Of a stretch of DNA of 31,306 nucleotides, positions 13,312-21,590 are shown piece by piece. Position numbers and translations under genes: made by a program. The notes under the pieces were generated by a model. It was given only the letters and a program-made list of their open reading frames with translations, did not search any database and was not told the origin of the DNA. The stretch's first letter is position 1. The number at the start of each line of letters is the position of its first letter. This DNA comes from CAJQND01 sp051010055 (GTDB taxonomy: Bacteria > Pseudomonadota > Alphaproteobacteria > Rhizobiales > CAJQND01): contig JBPCVY010000127.1 of NCBI GenBank assembly GCA_051010055.1, positions 1 through 31,306 of the forward strand. The letters are read 5' to 3'.

Positions 13312-14789
13312 TGATGCAGCATTTGCCCGCTTTCCAGGTGGTTTTTCCACTTCTTGGCGCCGTGTTCTGCGCTCTTATGCGCAGTGGCTCAATGGCCGGG
13401 GCCGTAGCCCTTGTCGTCAGCCTTATCATGCCGGTTATTTCCGGATTGATGCTGATAACTGTGCTGAATACCGGCGTCATTTCCTATGCGATGGGTGGCT
13501 GGCCTCCACCAATGGGAATTGAGTACCGGGTCGATATCTTAAGCGCATTTGTGTTGATGTTGGTATCAGTGATGGGCGCGGTTTTGATGCCTTACGCGCG
13601 CCTGTCGGTTGCCAAGGAAATTTCGGCCCGCAACCAGCCCTACTTCTACTGCATGTACCTTTTGTGCATGACCGGGCTGTTGGGCATCACCATAACCGGC
13701 GATGCGTTCAACGCTTTTGTTTTTCTGGAAATCTCATCGCTGGCAACCTACGTGCTCATCGCGCTTGGGCGCGACCGCCGTAGCCTTCTTGCAGCCTACC
13801 AGTACCTTGTCATCGGTTCGGTTGGCGCAACACTATATGTGATTGGTGTTGGCCTTCTTTATTCCATCACAGGAACGCTGAACCTGGTCGATATCTCAGC
13901 GAAACTGGGCATTATCGAGAATATCGGCCCAGCTCTCATTGCACTTGGTTTTCTGGTTACCGGGATATGCCTAAAGCTTGCACTGTTCCCGCTGCATGTG
14001 TGGCTTCCAAACGCCTACACATATGCGCCATCGGTTGCCACCATCTTCCTTGCGGGGACCGCCACCAAGGTTGCGGTTTATCTGCTGCTCCGGTTCATTT
14101 TCACCGTATTCAACATCGATAGTTCAACGGGCAGCACGCCGCTTTCCGAAATATTTATCGTCCTGTCCGTACTGGCCATGTTCGGCGCATCGATTGTCGC
14201 CTGCTTCCAAGACAATGTGAAACGCATGCTGGCCTACTCATCGGTTGCCCAGATTGGTTACATCACACTTGGTATCGCCATTCTGAATCACACCGGACTC
14301 ACCGGCGGCATTGTGCATCTTTTCAACCATGCCATAACCAAGGCCGCACTGTTCATGGTCATGGGCGGCATCATGTACAGGCTAAGCTCTGTGAACATTT
14401 CAAGCATGGCCGGCCTGGGCAAGAAAATGCCCTGGACAATGGCCGCGTTCGTCGTGGCGGGTCTCAGCATTATCGGCACGCCCGGCACCGCCGGTTTTAT
14501 CTCAAAGCTTTATCTGGTCACCGGCGCCATGGAAAATGGCTGGTGGTGGCTGGGTGTGTTGATTGTCGCAAGCTCCGTTTTGTCGGTTGTCTATATCGGC
14601 CGCGTTGTGGAGGCAGCTTACTTCCAGGAACCCGAAGGCAATGCCTCCAAATGCACCGACATGCCCATGAGCATGCTCATCCCGACGCTGGTTCTTGCAG
14701 GCGCCTGTATCTGGTTCGGCATTGATACACATCTTACCGCCGGTATCGCAGGTCAGGTGGCTGAGTTCTTGTTGGGAGGTTCACAATGA
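13311..14789 (+). CDS. mrpD: Mrp-type antiporter-like subunit D (first of three)
   Basis: The 492-residue protein with about 14 membrane segments belongs to the NuoL/M/N-MrpA/D family. Ion-pumping residues are present: Glu140 in the TM5 motif FVFLEISSLATYVLIALG, Lys222 in the TM7 motif CLKLALFPLHVWLPNAYTYA, and Lys253 in TM8 (GTATKVAVYLLL). The lysine of the TM12 region is in GFISKLYLV. The LPNAYTYAPS loop is typical of MrpD, so this is assigned as the canonical D subunit. It is translationally coupled to mrpC and to the next antiporter-like gene (ATGA at 14786). Confidence 0.9.
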   Translation: MMQHLPAFQVVFPLLGAVFCALMRSGSMAGAVALVVSLIMPVISGLMLITVLNTGVISYAMGGWPPPMGIEYRVDILSAFVLMLVSVMGAVLMPYARLSVAKEISARNQPYFYCMYLLCMTGLLGITITGDAFNAFVFLEISSLATYVLIALGRDRRSLLAAYQYLVIGSVGATLYVIGVGLLYSITGTLNLVDISAKLGIIENIGPALIALGFLVTGICLKLALFPLHVWLPNAYTYAPSVATIFLAGTATKVAVYLLLRFIFTVFNIDSSTGSTPLSEIFIVLSVLAMFGASIVACFQDNVKRMLAYSSVAQIGYITLGIAILNHTGLTGGIVHLFNHAITKAALFMVMGGIMYRLSSVNISSMAGLGKKMPWTMAAFVVAGLSIIGTPGTAGFISKLYLVTGAMENGWWWLGVLIVASSVLSVVYIGRVVEAAYFQEPEGNASKCTDMPMSMLIPTLVLAGACIWFGIDTHLTAGIAGQVAEFLLGGSQ

Positions 14790-16252
14790 GCAGCTCAACA
14801 CTCGTCATTCTGTCGCTTCTTATACCCACAATAGGTGCAGCGCTCATTCCATGCGCGCACCGCTCGCCGAATGTCCGTGAAGCCATCACCATCGGCACAG
14901 CGATAAGCTTGCTCTTTGTTGTCTTGCAGCTTTTCTCAAGGGTAATGGCGGGCGAGCAACCTGAGGCATCCCTCATAACCGTTGTCCAGGGCATCGATAT
15001 TGCGTTTGCCGTTGAACCGCTTGGAATGTTATTTGCGCTGGTTGCATCCGGCCTTTGGATTGTGAATTCTATTTATTCCATCGGCTATATGCGCGGCAAT
15101 AACGAACCAAGGCAAACCCAGTTCTACGTCTGCTTTGCCGTTGCCATTGCCAGCACCATGGGCATCGCTTTTTCCAAGAACCTCTTCACGCTGTTCTTGT
15201 TCTACGAAATTTTGACCCTGTCTACGTACCCGCTCGTCACTCACAAGGGCAATGAAGATGCCCGTCGCGGCGGCAGAATTTACCTCATGCTGCTGCTCAC
15301 AACGTCCATGCTCTTGCTGTTGCCAGCGATTGTCGCCACCTGGGTGCTTACGGGAACGACAGACTTCTCTGTTGGCGGCATTCTTGCCGGCAAGGCCGAG
15401 GGCGCGGTGGTGGGGGCGCTGCTGGCATTTTATGCCTTCGGTATCGGCAAGGCAGCACTTATGCCCGTGCACAAGTGGCTGCCAAACGCCATGGTCGCTC
15501 CAACTCCGGTCAGCGCGCTCTTGCACGCTGTTGCTGTTGTGAAGGCGGGCGTTTTTTCCATTCTGAAAGTGGTCGTCTACATTTTCGGCATCGATTTTCT
15601 AGCCGGCAGCGGCATGAATGAATGGCTGCTTTATGTGGCCGGGCTAACGGTCATCCTGGCATCTCTGATTGCCATGACGAAAGATAACCTGAAGGCAAGG
15701 CTTGCATACTCAACCGTCAGCCAGCTTTCCTACATTGTGCTCGGCGCAGCACTTGCCACGAGCCTTGGCATTGTCGGCGGTGCGATGCACATCGCTATGC
15801 ACGGGGTGGGCAAGATCACACTCTTTTTCTGCGCGGGCGCAATCTACACAGCCGCACATAAAACAGAAGTCAGCGAACTTTCTGGCCTTGGCCGTGCAAT
15901 GCCATTCACATTCGCCGCCTTCTTTATCGGCGCGCTGAGTATCGTCGGTTTGCCGCCAACCGGTGGACTGTGGTCGAAATGGTATCTTGCCCTTGGCGCA
16001 CTTGACGCAAACCAGATCGGCATTCTTGCAGTGCTGATGATTTCTTCGCTTCTCAATATTGCCTACCTCATGCCAATCCCAATCAAGGGTTTCTTCGGCA
16101 AAACCGGCAAGCGGGAGAAAACGCCTGTAAAGATCAAGGAAGCGCCGCTGGCGTGCCTTATTGCAATCGGTGCAACCTCGCTCATGTGCATCGTGTTGTT
16201 TTTCTTCCCCGGCACGGTCTACGACTTGGCAACCATGATTAAGCTTCGTTAA
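14786..16252 (+). CDS. NuoL/MrpA-N-like antiporter subunit (second of three)
   Basis: A 488-residue polytopic protein of the same superfamily, but with features of the NuoL/MrpA branch: IYSIGYMRGNNEPRQTQFYV near residue 97 and, in TM7-TM8, LMPVHKWLPNAMVAPTPVSA then LLHAVAVVKAGVF. Key residues are Glu141 (LFLFYEILTLSTYPLV), Lys222, His247 and Lys253. It ends after 14 or so helices and lacks the long MrpA C-terminal extension; that part is supplied by the separate DUF4040 gene upstream. I read it as the N-terminal half of a split MrpA. Automatic annotation may call it another subunit D. It is followed by a small membrane protein gene 12 bases later. Confidence 0.85.
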   Translation: MSSSTLVILSLLIPTIGAALIPCAHRSPNVREAITIGTAISLLFVVLQLFSRVMAGEQPEASLITVVQGIDIAFAVEPLGMLFALVASGLWIVNSIYSIGYMRGNNEPRQTQFYVCFAVAIASTMGIAFSKNLFTLFLFYEILTLSTYPLVTHKGNEDARRGGRIYLMLLLTTSMLLLLPAIVATWVLTGTTDFSVGGILAGKAEGAVVGALLAFYAFGIGKAALMPVHKWLPNAMVAPTPVSALLHAVAVVKAGVFSILKVVVYIFGIDFLAGSGMNEWLLYVAGLTVILASLIAMTKDNLKARLAYSTVSQLSYIVLGAALATSLGIVGGAMHIAMHGVGKITLFFCAGAIYTAAHKTEVSELSGLGRAMPFTFAAFFIGALSIVGLPPTGGLWSKWYLALGALDANQIGILAVLMISSLLNIAYLMPIPIKGFFGKTGKREKTPVKIKEAPLACLIAIGATSLMCIVLFFFPGTVYDLATMIKLR

Positions 16253-16264
16253 AGGAAAACGAAA

Positions 16265-16525
16265 ATGGCCCGCAAAACAAAGGACGAGAAGAAACACATC
16301 TTCGATGATCCAAAGAACGTAAAACTTGTGATTTACGCTCTCTATGCCTTGTGCGCCATTTCCTTCCTGCTTGATTTCGTCATTCACCGCCATGTGGACC
16401 ACCCCCTTGAGGCGGTTGTTGGGTTTTATTGCATTTACGGCTTTGCAGCCTGTGTTGCGCTGGTGCTTTTGGCCACTGAAATGCGCAAGGTGATTATGCG
16501 GGACGAGGACTATTATGATGATTGA
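16265..16525 (+). CDS. small two-helix membrane protein of the Mrp operon
   Basis: An 86-residue protein with a charged N-terminus (MARKTKDEKKHIFDDPKNVK), two membrane helices (about 21-40 and 50-72) joined by a histidine-rich loop (FVIHRHVDHPLE), and an acidic, aromatic end (MRDEDYYDD). It matches none of the classical Mrp subunits A-G. I have the impression that similar small proteins occur at this place in related alphaproteobacterial clusters, but no family name can be given. The position between two antiporter-like genes, with its stop overlapping the next start (16515), argues that it belongs to the complex. An AAAGGAAAAC site precedes the ATG. Confidence 0.8.
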   Translation: MARKTKDEKKHIFDDPKNVKLVIYALYALCAISFLLDFVIHRHVDHPLEAVVGFYCIYGFAACVALVLLATEMRKVIMRDEDYYDD

Positions 16526-18221
16526 CGCTGGCCTCGCCCCGTTCCTGATCTTCTTTGTTGCCGCAGGCCTTGCCGCGGTTACGCGAGGAAGATTGCGCGC
16601 TGCAATAATGCTGGCCACACCCATAGTCGGTTTTTTGAACCTGCTCGCCTTGCCAGATGGCGCAAGCCACACAGTTAGCTTGTTCAACTACACGCTCGTC
16701 CTCACACGGGTCGACAAACTCGCCATACTGTTTGGCTACCTTTTCCATCTGGCGGCATTCCTGGGGATCGTCTTCTCACTGCATGTAAAAGACAGAATGC
16801 AGCAAGTGTCAGCACTCCTATATGCCGGTAGCGCATTGGGAGCGGTATTTGCAGGCGATCTGATTACCCTGTTCCTGTTCTGGGAGTTGCTGGCTGTCAC
16901 GTCAGTGTTTCTTATTCTTGCCCGCCGATCGGAAAAATCCCTGGGCGCGGCACTGCGTTACCTGACTATCCAGGTTCTTTCAGGGGTCTTGCTTCTGGCA
17001 GGCGCCCTCATCATCATCGCCCAGACAGGTTCAATCGAGTTCAAATATATCGGGTTGGACGGCACTGCTTCCTGGCTGATTTTCATTGCTTTCGGCATCA
17101 AGGCAGCATTTCCGGCGCTCCACAATTGGCTGACCGACGCCTACCCGGAATCAACGCCAACCGGCACGGTTTTCTTGAGCGCTTTCACCACGAAAGTGGC
17201 GGTTTACGCTTTTGCACGTGCATTTCCGGGAACAGATTTGCTTATCTATGTCGGTGCCACGATGGCCATGTTCCCGATTTTCTTTGCCGTTATCGAAAAC
17301 GATCTGCGCAGGGTTCTGGCCTACAGCCTCATAAACCAGGTCGGGTTCATGATTTGCGGCATAGGCCTGGGAACAGCCCTGGCGATCAACGGCGCGATCT
17401 CGCACGCCTTCAACGACGTTATCTTTAAGGGCCTTTTGTTCATGACCATGGGCGCGGTTTTGTTCCGCACTGGCAAGATCAACGGGTCAGAACTGGGTGG
17501 GCTCTACAAATCCATGCCCTGGACAACAGGATTCTGCATTGTCGGCGCAGCGTCAATTTCTGCCTTCCCGCTGTTCTCGGGCTTTGTTTCCAAATCGATG
17601 GTGATGGTGGCAGCTCTTGAAGAAGGCCACCCTATGGTGTGGCTGGCCCTGCTGTTTGCCTCCGCTGGGGTGTTCCACCATGCGGGCATCAAAATTCCAT
17701 ACTTTGCCTTCTTCGCCCATGATTCCGGCATCAGATGCCAAGAGGCCCCGCCCAACATGCTCATCGCGATGGGCCTTTCTGCTGCGATCTGTATATTCAA
17801 TGGTGTCTACCCGTGGTTTCTCTACAGCTTGCTGCCGTTCCCAGTGGAGTATGAGCCCTATACCGCAGCTCACATCCTGACCCAGTGCCAGTTGCTTTTC
17901 TTCTCAGCGCTCGCCTTCGTCTGGTTGCAGCTTTACGGCCTCTATCCGCCGGAGCTGCGCAGCACCAATCTCGATGTGGAGTGGTTGTACCGGAAAGTTC
18001 TGCCGGCAGCGGCAGTAAGCACGCGCGATGCGGTTGGCGGTTTCTTTGGAAAGGTAAGAGACCGGGCAATGCGAGGTCTGAACGGCATAATGACGAGGGT
18101 TTACCGGCTTCATGGACCGCAAGGGGTGCTGGCGCGCACATGGCCAACCGGTTCCATGGCGTTCTGGACCGCCGTTTTGCTGATAGCGTTCTTAGTCCTT
18201 GCGCAATATAGCGTCAACTGA
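16515..18221 (+). CDS. antiporter-like proton-conducting subunit (third of three)
   Basis: The 568-residue polytopic protein is a third NuoL/M/N-like subunit. It keeps the functional residues: Glu124 in LFLFWELLAVTSVFLILARR, Lys196 in FGIKAAFPALHNWLTDAYPE, and Lys227 in AFTTKVAVYAFAR. A C-terminal extension (from about residue 480) has an amphipathic basic stretch (RDAVGGFFGKVRDRAMRGLN) and a last membrane helix, which might lie along the complex like the lateral helix of NuoL. Canonical Mrp has only two such subunits, so this is an additional ion-translocating module. It is the last gene of the operon and ends 11 bases before the convergent DUF2336 gene; the ATG at 16518 is an equal start choice. 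Confidence 0.88.
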   Translation: MMIDAGLAPFLIFFVAAGLAAVTRGRLRAAIMLATPIVGFLNLLALPDGASHTVSLFNYTLVLTRVDKLAILFGYLFHLAAFLGIVFSLHVKDRMQQVSALLYAGSALGAVFAGDLITLFLFWELLAVTSVFLILARRSEKSLGAALRYLTIQVLSGVLLLAGALIIIAQTGSIEFKYIGLDGTASWLIFIAFGIKAAFPALHNWLTDAYPESTPTGTVFLSAFTTKVAVYAFARAFPGTDLLIYVGATMAMFPIFFAVIENDLRRVLAYSLINQVGFMICGIGLGTALAINGAISHAFNDVIFKGLLFMTMGAVLFRTGKINGSELGGLYKSMPWTTGFCIVGAASISAFPLFSGFVSKSMVMVAALEEGHPMVWLALLFASAGVFHHAGIKIPYFAFFAHDSGIRCQEAPPNMLIAMGLSAAICIFNGVYPWFLYSLLPFPVEYEPYTAAHILTQCQLLFFSALAFVWLQLYGLYPPELRSTNLDVEWLYRKVLPAAAVSTRDAVGGFFGKVRDRAMRGLNGIMTRVYRLHGPQGVLARTWPTGSMAFWTAVLLIAFLVLAQYSVN

Positions 18222-18232
18222 ACGCCTGAAGG

Positions 18233-20416
18233 CTAGTCTGCCTCGACCTGATCCTGCTTTTTCTTCTTCTTTTTCTTTTCAGGGTTTTCGGTGAGCCAGT
18301 CCCAATAGGTGAGAACAACGCGGGTCTTATTGTACGACAAGGTATCGAAAAGAGCCCTTAGTTCCTCAATATCGCGGTCTTCACTCATCCCGGCTGCCGG
18401 CGCGCCTTTAAGTCTTTCGATGGTCTCGTCGAAAGATGCACGCGTGAGCCCCATTGCCTTCAGGGCAACAACCATGGGCTCTCCACCCTCATCTGAAAGG
18501 ATCCTGTCAGCATTGCGTTCCGATACGTGTGCAAGGTCGGCAATTTGTTTTACCGCATTCACTTTCATTTTTTGTTCGGCGAGGGATACGATTTCCAGAA
18601 CGGCCTCTTCTTCCGGAAACGAGCCTGCATCCCATTTATCTTCATCTGCCTTTGCCTGATCGGAATCCACTGCAATGCGGAGAACCCGCTCAAGGGTTTT
18701 GGAATCAGTGAGGAACCTAGAGAAGACAAAACGCCTTAACTCTGCCGGCAAGCACCAGAATAACTCGAACGCGATTTGCGGCGTCATATCCTTGCGCGTG
18801 GCCAGCGGCGCCTGTAGCGCAGGTTGCGTGTTCGCCAGAACTGTAAGCTCGGCAAGCAGCTCCGCACTGAGAGACGGTTCCGGATTTCGCACCAAAGCAA
18901 GCAAGACAGCCGGATCGCCATGATCGATCAATTCCCTCGCCAGCGCCGGTGAAACATGGCGGCGGCGGGCAATCATGCGGCACTTGGCGATATCATCACT
19001 GTCGATAATTGCCTTCAGGTCCTGGTCGCTGACAAAAGCCCCATTTTCAATCAGCGGACCGGCCACTTCTATGGATTCGTCATTCACCAGCCGCGACACA
19101 ATTGCCGTAGGCGGCGTTTCCATCAATGCAACGCGCTCAGCAAGCTCCGCTTTAGAAGATACTGGCATGCGATCGAGCTTGCGCAGCAAGGTGTCTGCGG
19201 CAAGTGCACGCTCTTGCGGTTGAACAACACCGTCAGGCAGTGCCATGACATCGAGAAGATCACGCAACGACGCGTATGCCTCGCGGTCATCTGAATGCGG
19301 GCCTTCAAGCCAGGATGCGGACCGGCCAATGGAAGAGTCCTCATCAATATCAACACCTTCTTCAAGCACCGAAGACCCGTTTAGGCCGGCGCTGGCGTCC
19401 AAACTCGCCTTCCCGCAGTCCAGTTTCCCGCTAAAATCTTCGTCTTCTGCGCTTGCGAGCGCTGCAACGGGAGAAATCGGCAACAATTCAGAGCTTTCTG
19501 CGACATGCTCTACCGCCTCGCCAAGCTCATCTGGCAATTGTTCTGTTGTTTCATCATTTTCATATGCGCCATCGGCCACCTGCTCAAGAGCCGATTGCGG
19601 CAACTGATCAGCAAAAGAAGCTTTCATCGCTGCAACCGATGCTTCGATAACACTCAAGGAAAGCGCATTACTTGAACGCAGATGGCCTTCCATCGGCTCA
19701 GGTTCCAGCTCATCTGCATAGGGTACGGTGAATTCCGCCTCTACGCCGTATTCTTGGTTTTTAAGGTTCCTCAGGCGGGCCTTCTCCAATGTTTTGAGGA
19801 ATTCCTTGTCAATCAGGCCGTTTGCAAATATCTCGTCATCATCGAGAATTGACGGCCCGTCATCCAGCTTCTGTGCAGTTTCAGCGCTTGGCGTTTCGCC
19901 TTCGTTGAAGATGTCAGAAAACTCCTGGAACAGGGCATCCTCGTCTACTACGTCCTGACCGGTTTCGCGTTTAATTTCACGAACGCCGATTTCAACAGCG
20001 CTTTTGGGTTCAGTTTCATCGCCGATTGCGGGCGCGTTGAGCGCGCTAACGGAAATACTAGGTATCTCATCCAGCTCAGGCTCGGACAATTGCCCTTGTT
20101 CAGTGTCCAGATCCGGTTCTGTTTCAGTTTCCGGTTCCGGCTCAGTTTCTGTTGCAATTTCCAGCACTTCGGCAGCGGAAAGTTCAACTTTGCTGGATTC
20201 TTCTGTATGAAGTTCTTGCGAAGGCTGCTCATCGCCTTCGGGTTCGGCCAGTGGATCAGGCTCCACTGCAGCGCCGTTATCCGCATCTGCCTTTTTTGGC
20301 TCATCGGAAAAGACCGAACCAGCACTGAATTCTGAGGTAGATTGCGCCAATTCCTCAAGAGCTGCGAAAATATCGCTGGATTCTTTCTGTCCGGGAGCTG
20401 CGTTCAGTTCAGCCAT
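18233..20416 (-). CDS. DUF2336 family protein with a long acidic N-terminus
   Basis: A 727-residue soluble protein in three parts. Residues 1 to about 380 are low-complexity and acidic, rich in Glu, Asp, Pro, Ser and Ala, with Glu-Pro/Glu-Thr repeats (TETEPEPETETEPDLDTEQG lies within it). About 385-640 is a DUF2336 domain made of HEAT-like helical repeats (YASLRDLLDVMALPDGVV ... ERVALMETPPTAIVSRLVND ... RRHVSPALARELIDHGDPAV ... LPAELRRFVFSRFL). The end has a helical segment and a run of seven lysines (ENPEKKKKKKKQDQ). DUF2336 proteins are widespread in Alphaproteobacteria and uncharacterised; the helical repeat suggests protein-protein binding. Acidic and basic ends might interact. The gene stands alone, with its ATG at 20416. 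Confidence 0.85.
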   Translation of the reverse strand: MAELNAAPGQKESSDIFAALEELAQSTSEFSAGSVFSDEPKKADADNGAAVEPDPLAEPEGDEQPSQELHTEESSKVELSAAEVLEIATETEPEPETETEPDLDTEQGQLSEPELDEIPSISVSALNAPAIGDETEPKSAVEIGVREIKRETGQDVVDEDALFQEFSDIFNEGETPSAETAQKLDDGPSILDDDEIFANGLIDKEFLKTLEKARLRNLKNQEYGVEAEFTVPYADELEPEPMEGHLRSSNALSLSVIEASVAAMKASFADQLPQSALEQVADGAYENDETTEQLPDELGEAVEHVAESSELLPISPVAALASAEDEDFSGKLDCGKASLDASAGLNGSSVLEEGVDIDEDSSIGRSASWLEGPHSDDREAYASLRDLLDVMALPDGVVQPQERALAADTLLRKLDRMPVSSKAELAERVALMETPPTAIVSRLVNDESIEVAGPLIENGAFVSDQDLKAIIDSDDIAKCRMIARRRHVSPALARELIDHGDPAVLLALVRNPEPSLSAELLAELTVLANTQPALQAPLATRKDMTPQIAFELFWCLPAELRRFVFSRFLTDSKTLERVLRIAVDSDQAKADEDKWDAGSFPEEEAVLEIVSLAEQKMKVNAVKQIADLAHVSERNADRILSDEGGEPMVVALKAMGLTRASFDETIERLKGAPAAGMSEDRDIEELRALFDTLSYNKTRVVLTYWDWLTENPEKKKKKKKQDQVEAD

Positions 20417-20702
20417 GTTTTTTGAGCCGGTTCATATACAGTTTCCGCATATTGCGCACCGCACGCATTCCGTACGGCACAGCTCCCGCCGCGCCGCTAT
20501 CCCCAAGCGGTACGCCGGGCGTTTCAACGTGCGGTGCTGGATGAACCATCGCCTCCTCTTGATGTCACACCCTCACCTGCGGCTATTCTTACGCAAGCAT
20601 TGCTAAAAATGCCTGAAGAGCGTTGGTTAAAATTGATAAAAATTTGAATTAGTTTAGGTTCTGAATTTAACCACACCAATCGAACTATTACCGGAGAAAT
20701 CC
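20417..20702. promoter_or_regulatory. intergenic region between DUF2336 and MaoC genes
   Basis: 286 bases separate divergent genes. The part from 20600 to 20690 is AT-rich and likely holds the promoter of the plus-strand operon; a TTACCGGAGAAATCC ribosome-site region precedes the ATG at 20703. The part from about 20440 to 20600 is GC-rich and contains a coding-like frame described separately. Confidence 0.4.
20534..20647 (+). CDS. possible small ORF or gene remnant
   Basis: A frame open from 20426 and ending at TGA 20645-20647 translates into a protein-like sequence (AFRTAQLPPRRYPQAVRRAF, then VLDEPSPPLDVTPSPAAILT and QALLKMPEERWLKLIKI). The only usual start inside it is the GTG at 20534, giving 37 residues, but the coding character seems to begin earlier, which suits a decayed 5' end. 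No family is recognised and no ribosome site is obvious. Confidence 0.25.
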   Translation: MLDEPSPPLDVTPSPAAILTQALLKMPEERWLKLIKI

Positions 20703-21155
20703 ATGCGGGAATTTGCCAATCTCGCGGAGCTGGCCGCCGCGAAAGGCTCAGAAATCGGCGTTAGCCCGTGGCTTGTTGTCGATCAGGCCCGTATCGACAA
20801 GTTTGCGGAGGCAACCGATGATTTTCAATGGATTCATGTGGACCCTGATCGAACCCGCAAAGAACTGGGCATGCCCACTATTGCCCATGGTTATTTGACG
20901 CTTTCGTTGATTCCGCGCTTTTTAAGCGAAGTCTACAAGGTGTCCAGTGTAATACGGGCGCTGAACTATGGTTCCAACAAAGTCCGCTACACTAATATGG
21001 TCCCAGCAGGCGCTCGCATTCGAGGGCGGGTTTTTCTTCAGCGCGCCACATTGGAAGTGGGATCCATCCGCACTATCTCCAACATAGCTATCGAAATTGA
21101 AAATGAAGAGAAACCGGCGCTGGTTGCCGAAATCATAAGTATGATGTTTGAATGA
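20703..21155 (+). CDS. MaoC-like (R)-specific enoyl-CoA hydratase
   Basis: A 150-residue single hot-dog-fold protein with the hydratase-2 motif: Asp40 and His45 in ATDDFQWIHVDPDRTRKELG, followed by the strand-helix AHGYLTLSLIPRFL. These are the catalytic Asp/His pair of MaoC/PhaJ-type enzymes that hydrate trans-2-enoyl-CoA to (R)-3-hydroxyacyl-CoA. The bacterial proteins of this length in Alphaproteobacteria are often annotated simply as MaoC family dehydratase, and the substrate cannot be fixed here. It is the first gene of a plus-strand group with msrB and the S9 peptidase, 36 bases before msrB. Confidence 0.9.
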   Translation: MREFANLAELAAAKGSEIGVSPWLVVDQARIDKFAEATDDFQWIHVDPDRTRKELGMPTIAHGYLTLSLIPRFLSEVYKVSSVIRALNYGSNKVRYTNMVPAGARIRGRVFLQRATLEVGSIRTISNIAIEIENEEKPALVAEIISMMFE

Positions 21156-21191
21156 ATTTGTTAGGGTCAGAACCCTAGGGAGCGGCAATCC

Positions 21192-21590
21192 ATGAAAAGC
21201 AAGAAATCCGATACAGAATGGCGCCAAGTCCTAACGCCTGAGCAGTACGATATTACACGCAAGCAGGGCACCGAGCGCCCCCACTCCCATGCTTACAATC
21301 AAGAAAAATCTGAAGGGGTCTACAACTGCGTTTGCTGTGGCGAACCCTTGTTCAATTCAGAAACCAAATACGAATCAGGAACCGGCTGGCCGAGTTTCTT
21401 CGCTCCAGCAACCGACGAAGCGGTGAGCGAGCACGAAGACAAAAGCTGGTTCTCAACCCGCACGGAAATCAGATGCGCCCAGTGTGACGCCCATCTCGGG
21501 CATGTTTTTCCTGATGGCCCCGCCCCAACGGGCCTTCGCTATTGCATGAACGGAACCGCACTTAATTTTAAAAAGGGTAAAAACGACTAA
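21192..21590 (+). CDS. msrB: peptide-methionine (R)-S-oxide reductase MsrB
   Basis: The 132-residue enzyme reduces the R epimer of methionine sulfoxide in proteins. Zinc ligands form two CxxC pairs (Cys46-Cys49 in CVCC, and Cys95-Cys98 in RCAQCDAHLGHVF). The catalytic Cys118 lies in LRYCMNGTALNF, where the usual motif has N-S after the cysteine region and this protein has N-G. The substrate-binding GTGWPSFF segment is present. Length is typical of single-domain cytoplasmic MsrB. The stop TAA shares a base with the next gene's ATG (TAATG), so it is coupled to the peptidase gene. Confidence 0.95.
   Translation: MKSKKSDTEWRQVLTPEQYDITRKQGTERPHSHAYNQEKSEGVYNCVCCGEPLFNSETKYESGTGWPSFFAPATDEAVSEHEDKSWFSTRTEIRCAQCDAHLGHVFPDGPAPTGLRYCMNGTALNFKKGKND

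Noticed and set aside
15710..16687. 325-residue minus-strand ORF within the Mrp operon
   Set aside because: It is antisense to three clear mrp genes, spans their junctions and has Cys/His-rich noise composition.
20415..20606. 63-residue plus-strand ORF (MFFEPVHIQF start)
   Set aside because: It overlaps the start of the DUF2336 gene, has unusual composition rich in His and Arg, and lacks a ribosome site; a different frame in the same place looks more protein-like.
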